Source: Glomus cerebriforme (Eukaryota; Glomeromycota; Glomeromycetes; Glomerales; Glomeraceae). From it: DNA of 55,356 nt. Location of the stretch: NCBI GenBank assembly GCA_003550305.1, contig QKYT01000013.1, positions 174,537-229,892 of the forward strand, written 5' to 3'. The notes beneath the pieces were generated by a model, which saw nothing but the letters and a program-made list of their open reading frames with translations, was not told where the DNA came from and made no database searches. Shown here piece after piece: positions 47,763 to 55,356 of the stretch. Position 1 is the first letter of the stretch. The number at the start of each line of letters is the position of its first letter. A program made the position numbers and the translations under genes.

Positions 47763-48370
47763 CTATACAATTATCTTAATTTCATGCTGTTCACATTTAA
47801 TAAAATAAAATCTAGCTTTATATATACCTTTTATACTTTTCTTATCATCATGCTCTAACTTGTATAATAGACATAATTTTTTGTTAGTAATTCCATAATA
47901 ATCAAAATTTTTACTACTAAATTCTCTATATAAATTGGAATATTGATTTAATATCTTGTTATAAAAATAGGAATAGTTATGAGTTGGCTTAGATTGGGAT
48001 GTAAATAATATACTTGCCAATGTATTTACTTTCAAGAGATTTGCTTGCACCTTTGATACATTAGTCTTATTAGTTTTTAAAGTCATATATCCATTCCAAT
48101 TTGAAACAGAGTCTTCATAACCTACATCATTTGTATTAGTAGCTTTTTTGGAAAATTATTTATAATGTCCTGGATCTGATTATTAGATAAATTTAAGATA
48201 GCACTTGTACTATAGCTAATTATTTGAATTCTATTTATTCCTATTCCATTAAATAATATATAGATTTTTTTAGCTCTGAAAGTTATTTTACACAAGTTTA
48301 CATTAGTAATGTCAGGAAGAAGAGGTTTGATTTCATTATATACTAATGTTATTATCCTAGAATTAATTTT
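47763..48370 (-). pseudogene. Broken gene of unknown family
   Basis: An open frame of 107 codons from 48086 (MTLKTNKTNVSKVQANLLKV) to 47763 continues upstream as ATNTNDVGYEDSVSNWNGY and then, after an apparent one-base shift in an A-run near 48148, as LVYNEIKPLLPDITNVNLCK, FRAKKIYILFNGIGINRIQI and LSNNQIQDIINNFPK up to about 48360. Together about 190 residues of protein-like sequence. I recognise no family; the LxLSNNQI piece resembles a leucine-rich repeat only superficially. The single shift could be a pseudogene lesion or an assembly error in the homopolymer. It lies upstream of, and on the same strand as, the nuclease-like gene. Confidence 0.45.
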
Positions 48371-49052
48371 AAAGGTGATTCATTATTATAAATAAAGGGT
48401 CATAAAGTTTAACCTTTAAGTATCTACACATATCAAATAAGTAAAAATTAGCCAAAAATCAGAATGCTAATTTTTGGCTATATCTATCCGATTTGTAGTT
48501 TTTTATTGCCAATTTTATAATGCAAATTGAAAAAAATCAGAAATTCTTTTTTATTAACAAAAAATAGAAAATTCAGTTTTAAGTCATTATGTCAATTTTC
48601 ACACTAATTATCCAAAATTGGATATCCTACTCTTAATTCATCATATCAATTCTCACAAAATTTTTTCAAATCAGGCTGCTGATTTTTAAATCAGTATAAA
48701 TAATTTTACAATAACTTATGTCAGTTTTTATATTGAGAATATCAGAATCTTCTATTTTTGATCTTTTCATAATTCATTATTGCCAATTTTTTTACCATTA
48801 TTATCTGATTTTATTTATAAATATGTATATATGTTATTTATTTATAAAATATATTGCAATTTATAATATATTTATTATATTATTATTACATACTATATTA
48901 TTACTAAATTATTATTGTATTATTATTATTATATGATTATTATTTACATTATAAAAAAAATATGCGAATATTTTCTAGTGATTGATGTACTTTTATTATT
49001 ATTATAATAATAAGTAATCTGGCAGAATTAGACAAAACTTATTTTTAGGCTT
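48371..49052. other. AT-rich DNA, nothing supported
   Basis: Contains a loose repeat of CAATTTTCACA/CAATTCTCACAA-type words (48590-48660) and then ATT-rich sequence. Confidence 0.4.
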
Positions 49053-49062
49053 TTGTTTATTA

Positions 49063-49068
49063 ACATTA

Positions 49069-49102
<34 letters not shown>

Positions 49103-49243
49103 CGTCATTATCGTTATCATTATTATTGTTATTGTTTTTATTATTGTCATCATCATTATCATTATTGTTATCATCATCATCATTATTACTATTATAGTTG
49201 TTATCATTATTGTTATTATCATCATCTTTGTTAATATCTTCAT
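49063..49243. repeat. Interrupted (ATT/ATC)n trinucleotide microsatellite
   Basis: About 60 triplets of ATT, ATC, GTT and GTC type. It gives open but meaningless frames on both strands. Confidence 0.95.
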
Positions 49244-50744
49244 CAGATTCTAGTATAATCCATCTGAAAAAAATTGCTAGCTTGGCATATTATTGTATTT
49301 TGGTTTGCTTTCTTTATCGATATTATTTTCTGAACAATGACATGTGTGACCTAAACCTAACCTAATACTTATTCCAATTTCTTTCACATAATGTAAGATT
49401 TTTCTAACCTTTATAATTTACTGTATTATGTATAAATATTATATTTTAAAATAATTTCATAGCTTTACATACTACCCTAGATATCTGTCACTTTTTATCA
49501 TATATTTTTATTACTGAATTTGTATTAGCTAATCATTCTGGCTTTGTATTTTTATTATGTTCATCTCTTACAAGTTTTTCATCATTTAATAACCATTCAT
49601 CCAAATACAAGTCAGATGTGTTAACTGTCTTAGCTTTTTGCAATCTTTTATATAATCTTTTTAACTGCATTTGGATAAAAATTTATCTTACATTAAAATC
49701 ATATATTGCAATCCCCTCCTGTATCATGACATTTTCTATTGAAGAGTAAATTAAAAAAAATTAATTGTGTATATTTTATTTTAAATAATGAAATTTCATA
49801 TCTGATCTCTTTAGGATATCATATGTTATCTTTTATTATATTCATCCATTCTACCATCTTATTGTAATTTTCAAATCTCGTAACGTAATTTATGCAATTG
49901 TTTGATAATTTTTAATATCTTAATATTATATGCTTTAATAGAAGAATTCATAGCTGATTTTACTGCCGGCAAAAGTTTTTTATTTATCATTTTTTTATTA
50001 TTATTAAAGGTTTTTGTCAAGTCAAATTGAAGTAACAGATTTAAATTATTAATCCTATTTAATAAAACAGTTTAAATATTAAATTAATTTAAAGATAAAT
50101 ATTTAATAAGTTTAATAAAGGTGTATATTTATATGAAGTGTCTTCTTATAATTTTTTGAAATAGGTGGTAATTCTCATAGCTATTTTCTGATTAGTACAG
50201 GTGATAAGCTTTTATTTTTATTTAAAGAATTTGTGTCATAGTGATTATCAGTTATTCTGGATAAGTTTCTTGTATTATTTAAAGGATTTTTATCATTAAC
50301 ATTTTTATTGCTTAGACATTAAGAAAACTAATAATTATATTTTTTAATTTAAGAATTTTTTGGTTATTAGTACCATCTATTATATGTCAGTATTTAATAT
50401 AAATAATATTATATAAATTAGAAAAAGAGTATGAGAGAAATATTACCACTTTTTGAAACCAGAGAAGGTAAAGAAAGAGGATGATATTGCAATATTAAAG
50501 ATTAATTAGCTAAAGATTCTATAATAATTATATTAAATTAGTATAAGTTATATGAAATATAATTAATGGTAATATAAAATTACTTTTCATTAATGATCTT
50601 CTTCTATTTTGAGAGGGTAAATCTTCAGAGAAGAAAGAGATAAATTGATATTTAAAATCAAATCGCTTATAGTAGGATTGGTGATAATAGAAATGGTAAG
50701 ATCGAAACTAATGATAATGTCAAGAACAAGTACGTAAACGGGTA
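49244..50744. other. AT-rich DNA, no gene supported
   Basis: Short decayed-looking patches only, for example near 50420-50500. Nothing assignable. Confidence 0.4.
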
Positions 50745-50932
50745 GAATGAGAATGAGAATGACGATAAGATTGAGAATGATAGTGGAAATGATGAAATCA
50801 GGAATGATGAGATTGGTAACTATTAGATTGGAAATGATAAAATTAAAATAATGAGATTGGTAATGATGAAATTAGTAATGATGAGATTAGGAATAACAAG
50901 ATTGGGAACGATGAAATTGGAAATGAAAGTCT
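50745..50932 (+). repeat. 15-bp minisatellite encoding decayed NDEIG-type pentapeptides
   Basis: Units close to AATGATGAGATTGGT repeat about a dozen times. In the plus frame they read N-D-E/K-I-G/R, with TAG interruptions and a shift, so this is probably the repeat tract of a lost low-complexity protein. Confidence 0.65.
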
Positions 50933-51105
50933 GATTCTTTTTATTGAAATATATTAATATAGTATAAGAATTAGAATTATCATAAGAAATTGGATTTAAT
51001 TTTAAAGATCTAAATTTTTTCATTATGATAATATTAAAAGATTAAATGAGAAGAAAAAAAGCTTTTTATATAGCCATTTTTTACATATTATGAATTATTT
51101 AATTA

Positions 51106-51420
51106 TTAATATCATATATTAATAAGTTTTATTATTACTTAATAAAATATATTAATAAGTTTTATTATTACTTAATAAAATATATCAAGCTATCAATTAA
51201 TTAAATTTAATCATAAAAAATTAATAATAAACTTGATATAATATTGATATTACTTATATAAATTTTCTTGAAGATATTATATATCACTTAATACAAATTT
51301 ATTATATAGAAATCAAATTATTAATATCAATATATTAATTAATATCAGTAGTATCAATAATATCAATATATTGATTAATATCAGTAGTATCAATAATATC
51401 AATATATTAATTAATTTAAA
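51106..51420. repeat. Two short tandem repeats
   Basis: A unit of about 38 bp (AATAAGTTTTATTATTACTT plus TAATAAAATATATT) occurs twice at 51110-51190. A unit of about 45 bp (TCAATATATTAATTAATATC plus AGTAGTATCAATAATA) occurs about three times at 51330-51420. Confidence 0.75.
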
Positions 51421-51619
51421 CTTATCATAAATTAACTTATAAGCAAAGATAGATATGGATAAATACAAACGATAATAGGTATAGCAAAAAAGGATGATAA
51501 AATATCATCAAAAATGTTGACAATAAAATAAATGCTTATATTAGTAACTTTCTTAACCTTCCTAGTGATATTATCATAACTTTTATACATCAGGAAATTT
51601 TTTTGGGAGATATATAACA

Positions 51620-54600
51620 ATATATATCTCTTTATCATTATTTATCATGATAAAAATATTAATAATCAATGCATTCAGATAAATATTAATAAATATCTGT
51701 GATATTATAATGATATTTATCTGAATCGAAATTAATTATGAGGTTAGTTGATGATACAGTTATTTATTGAATATTATCACAATGATAATTAATGATATAG
51801 TTATTCATCAGGAAGTTTTGGAGATGCTGATATATATCAAAAAATGTGTTGATTAATACTATTAGTTGTTTAATATATTATAAAACACCTGTATACTGGA
51901 ATTTATCAACACATGCAGTTAACATATACGTTTTTCTATACCAACAGTTATTAAATACATTATACACTATTGCACAATACCCATATATCAATGCCACTTA
52001 ATATTTTTTCAATATAATAAATAGTTATAATAAATAGTTATTATATAATTATAATTTTATTTATTTTAAATTATAATTATTAAAATTTATTAAAAATTTT
52101 TAAAATCAGAATCTGGATTATTATATTAGCCAACATTAAATATAATTCTGGCTAAATTTAAAAATAAAGCAGGCCAAAACTATCTGAAAAATTTCAATTT
52201 TCACTTTTTGTAATATCTTACTACTGATACTTTCTTTTTTTGTCACTATGAATAGGCGAAAGAAGCAGCAATGGCTCTTTTCCTGTATGTAGATACTAAT
52301 GACCTCTACCTATCCATAGAGGAGGGGTTTTTTGCAAGATTAATTGAAAAAAAATTGAAAAAAGTCTTATTATATACTTTTTTTGTATCACATGTATTAC
52401 TTAATACGAGCTGCAATTTATTTTAAAAAAAAATAATTATGTGCTACACTTATCAATTAAGCCGTAGATGCAGTTTATTTTAAACCTTAAATCAGTAACT
52501 TTTAATTGCCATTTGAACTTAGTTCTGAAAATTGAGAAATGGTAAGTTTCTTCACAAAACTTACCATTTTTTTTAATTTTTTTTAAAAAAATGTTTCTTC
52601 TTTTTTCTTTTGTAGATCTCTCAGTTTTCAGTCCAATACTAAAAAGTGAGAACCAGTAAATTTTTTCGTGAAACTTATTATTTTTTTTTTTTGTTTTTTT
52701 TTTTAGAAACGCTTATTAACATTTCTTTTTTTTTCTTGTAGATTCTCTGAGCTCTTTGGTCCAAACTGGGAAAGAAAAATGGTAAGTTTCTTCATAAAAC
52801 TTATCATTTTTTTTCATTTTTTTTTAAAGAAACGTTTCTAACATTTCTTCTTTTCTTTTCTTGTAGCTTTTCTATATTTTCAGTTCGATACTAGAATCAG
52901 AAATGGTAAGTTTCTCAAGTTTCTTTAGGAAACTTACCATTTTTTTTCAATTTTTTTTAAAGAAACGTTTTAACATTTTTTCTTTTTTTTATAGATCTCT
53001 CAGTTTTCAATCCGATATTGAAAAGTGAGAACTGGTAAATTTCTTTATGAAACTTACCATTTTTTTTTGTTTTTTTAAAGATACATTTCTAATATTTCTT
53101 CTTTCTTTTTTTGTAGATTCTTTGTGCTTTCAGTTCGATACTGGAATCAGAAAAGTAAGTTTCTCAAGTTTTTTTGAAAAACTTACCATATTTTTTTTTG
53201 TTTTTTTTTATTAGAAATATTTCTAATATTTTTTTTCTCTTTTCTTTTGTAGATTCTTTTAACTTCATAATTGAAATAAATTCACAAATTGGCTAATGGC
53301 TTTCAGATTAGTACATGAAATTGGGAAATGGTAAGTTTCTTCACAAAACTTATCATTTTTTTTATTATTTTTTAAAGAAACATTTCTAATATTTCTTCTT
53401 TTTTTTCTTGTAAGTTCTTTGTACTTTTGGTTTAATACTGGAATCAGAAACAGTAAGTTTTTCAAGTTTCTTTGGGAAACTTACTGTATTTTTTTTGTTT
53501 TCTTTTATTAGAAATATTTCTAACGTTTTCTTTCTCTTTTCTTTTATAGGTTCTCTTGACCTTCAGATTAGTACATGAAATTGGGAAATGATAAGTTTCT
53601 TCGTGAAACTTATCATTTTTTCATTTTTTTTTTAAAGAAATATTTTTAATGTTTCTTCTTTCTTTTCTTATAGGTTCTCTATACTTTTAGTTTGATACTG
53701 GAATTAGAAATAGTAAGTTTCTTAAGTTTCTTTGGAAAATTTACCGTATTTTTTTGTTTTTTTTTTATTAGAAATATTTTTAATATTTTTTTTCTCTTTC
53801 TTTTATAGGTTCTCTTGACTTTCAGATTAGTATGTAAAATTAAAAATGGTAAGTTTCTTCATGAAGTTTACCATTTTTTTTCTTTTTTTTAAAAACATTT
53901 TCTAATAGTTNTTTTTTTTTTTTTGTAGACTTCTCTTTAATTTGGACACTTGGAATTAGGAAACGGTAAGTTTTGTAATGAAATTTACCATTTTTTTTAT
54001 AGAAATATTTCTAATATTTCTTTTTTTTCTTCTTGTAGGTTCTTGAATTTTATTTTAGGTATAGAAGTTTCTTTGCGAAATTTCCATTTGATGCATTTAC
54101 TTAAAGAATCATTAGTAGAAATGGTACTAATATTTCTTTTTTTTCATTTTTTTTGTAGGATCGGGCTTTTTTTTAATTTCAGCTTGAAAATCTAGTAAGT
54201 TTCAAAATTATAACTTCAAAATTTTCTTTTTGAAACATAAGTTTCATAATGAAACTTCATATTTTTTTTAAGAAATATTTAAATTAAATGTTTCTTCTTT
54301 TTTGTAAGTTTGTTCCTGGATTTGGAAAACTGAAACATAAGTTTTGTAACAAATGTTTTATTACGAAACTTTATTTTTTTTTGGTTTTTTTTTCTTTAAG
54401 AAATGTTTTAACTAAATGTTTCTTCTTTTTTTTTATAGATTTGGCTCTGGAAATTTAGAATTGGAAAAGAAACATAAGTTTCATAATAAATTACTTCTGT
54501 CATTACGAACTTCATTTTTTCATTTTTCTTTTTTTATTCTTTTTTGTAGTTTACTTCTGTGAATTGGGATTGAAAACATAAGTTTCATAACATTCATTTT

Positions 54601-55107
54601 GTTATAAAACTTCATTTTTTTTTTTTTTTATATTTTTTTTTTATTTTTATCGCTTATCACTTGACATTTTTTTTCTTATTTTATCGCTATATTTTTTATT
54701 TTTATCATTTAACATTTTTTTCTTATTTTTATCCCTACATTTTTTTTTGTTTNTGTTTATTTAGTTTAGTTTTACATTATTTTATATAATATTTTATATA
54801 ATAAAATAAATGCAAAGAATTATTTATTTTTTATAAAATATTATGTTTATCATATTGGTTAAATTTCAATTTTTATCATTTATATTTCTTATCATTCAGA
54901 TTATTTATTATTAGCATATTTATTGGTATTTATTGAATTTGATATTTATCATTTAAATATTTATCAATATTTATCATTTAGGTTAAAATCTGATATTTTA
55001 TCACTATTTATTCATATCAAATTCACTTGACAAGTGCGATTATTATCGATATACTGTATATCACATATTATAATTAATGTGATAAATAATGATGAAGAGA
55101 TATATAT
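51620..55107. mobile_element. TIR-bounded element of about 3.5 kb containing array D
   Basis: The left end reads ATATATATCTCTTTATCATT then ATTTATCA (51620-51647). The complement of 55107-55080 reads the same 28 bases with one difference (TTCATC for TTTATC). Between them lies array D plus AT-rich flanks, with no transposase-like frame. TTTATCATTTA words are frequent near both ends, as sub-terminal repeats. No target duplication could be fixed. The right end abuts the MITE copy at 55113. Confidence 0.65.
52530..54640 (+). repeat. Tandem array D: exon-plus-intron-like modules, about 125 bp each
   Basis: Each module has an exon-like piece, a donor-like GTAAGTTTC or GTAAATTTC, an inverted copy of the donor (GAAACTTACCATTTTT), a long T-tract and TTTTCTTTTGTAG. 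The first boundaries are donor 52542/acceptor 52615, 52656/52741, 52782/52866, 52906/52994, 53035/53116 and 53155/53252. Exon-like pieces are 40, 40, 39, 40 and 38 nt, intron-like pieces 74-98 nt. Two exon types alternate in part (CTCAGTTTTCAGTCC and GCTTTCAGTTCGATACTGGA). About 16 or more modules continue to about 54640, becoming more degenerate after 54200. The exon-like pieces do not keep a frame, so protein coding is unlikely. Confidence 0.85.
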
Positions 55108-55112
55108 CACTA

Positions 55113-55356
55113 GGGCTCCGATCGGTTCAGTTCAGTTCGATATTTGCCAAAACTGATACTGAACCGAAATTATCAGTATCGGTATCAGTAATTTACCGAA
55201 ACATTTAGTTCAGTTTTTGACCAAACTGATACTGGTTGATAAATACTGAAAACCAAACCGATTTACCAATTTTTTTTGTAAAAAACTTGTATTAATTAGA
55301 CCTCCGAACAAGTTTGGGTCAATTGAGTTGAATCAAAGTCAAAAGATCTTTAATTT
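55113..55356 (+). mobile_element. MITE-like dispersed repeat, copy 2 (runs off the window)
   Basis: Begins GGGCTCCGATCGGTTCAGTT and matches the complement of 3280-3525 to the window end. It keeps several CpG sites that are TpG or CpA in the other copy, so it is the fresher one. Confidence 0.85.

Noticed and set aside
49053..49253. 66- and 71-codon frames on both strands
   Set aside because: They are translations of the ATT/ATC microsatellite.
52500..54640. CRISPR array
   Set aside because: Units are long, diverged and without unique spacers of fixed length; eukaryotic context.
52500..54640. A real gene with many repeated micro-exons
   Set aside because: Exon-like pieces vary in length (38, 39, 40 nt) and do not keep phase, and several units have lost donor or acceptor, so a coding role is not supported.
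1..55356. tRNA or rRNA genes
   Set aside because: I looked for the T-loop GGTTCGAATCC-type word and other conserved RNA segments and found none in a suitable setting.

Overview
The window looks like nuclear DNA of a filamentous, early-diverging fungus, most likely an arbuscular mycorrhizal (Rhizophagus-type) one. The sequence is very AT-rich. Host genes are split by short introns (mostly about 50-130 nt) with GTAAGT/GTAAAT donors and T-rich TAG acceptors. The gene content is fungal: a Cdc12-type septin, an M13 metallopeptidase, a DUF7082/Medusa-like regulator and a CREB-like bZIP. Species assignment is inference.

Layout. 1-6990 is AT-rich repeat DNA with a decayed Myb/SANT-like fragment, a splice-signal-bearing tandem array (1820-2935) and a MITE-like repeat (3280-3525). 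6993-22119 is a compact gene island: septin (-) and M13 peptidase (+) share a divergent promoter; a Q-rich coiled-coil protein (-) converges on the peptidase; after a 663-nt assembly gap come the DUF7082 regulator (+) and the bZIP (-), which converge. Five intergenic CACGTG sites, most inside CACGTGAT, lie in or beside the island. 22-35 kb is gene-poor. It holds a 184-bp Tc1/mariner-pogo-like MITE, two poly(A)-tailed retroposed inserts with 16-17-bp target duplications, a family of TIR MITEs, a tandem array split by a second gap, and a TIR element built around an array. 35.7-42.5 kb is a string of decayed reading frames (a gag-like frame with a zinc knuckle, coiled-coil proteins, unknowns). 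Their stop codons mostly look like C-to-T or G-to-A changes of Gln, Arg or Trp codons. 45.8-47.1 kb (-) holds an apparently intact five-exon gene with a PD-(D/E)XK-nuclease-like core, inside the repeat desert. 48-55 kb has microsatellites and a 3.5-kb TIR-bounded element with a long array of exon-plus-intron-like modules, followed by a second copy of the 3.3-kb repeat.

The observation I rate highest is that several unrelated tandem arrays consist of repeated modules, each with a GT donor-like site, a T-tract with TAG or AAG, and a 38-50-nt exon-like piece. Some sit inside terminal inverted repeats. In the largest array the donor site lies in one arm of a hairpin whose two arms change together between units. 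The second is the transition-only decay of the retroelement-like frames, which also shows in the two arms of one TIR. The island genes are ordinary housekeeping or regulatory genes with no evident pathway link to each other.
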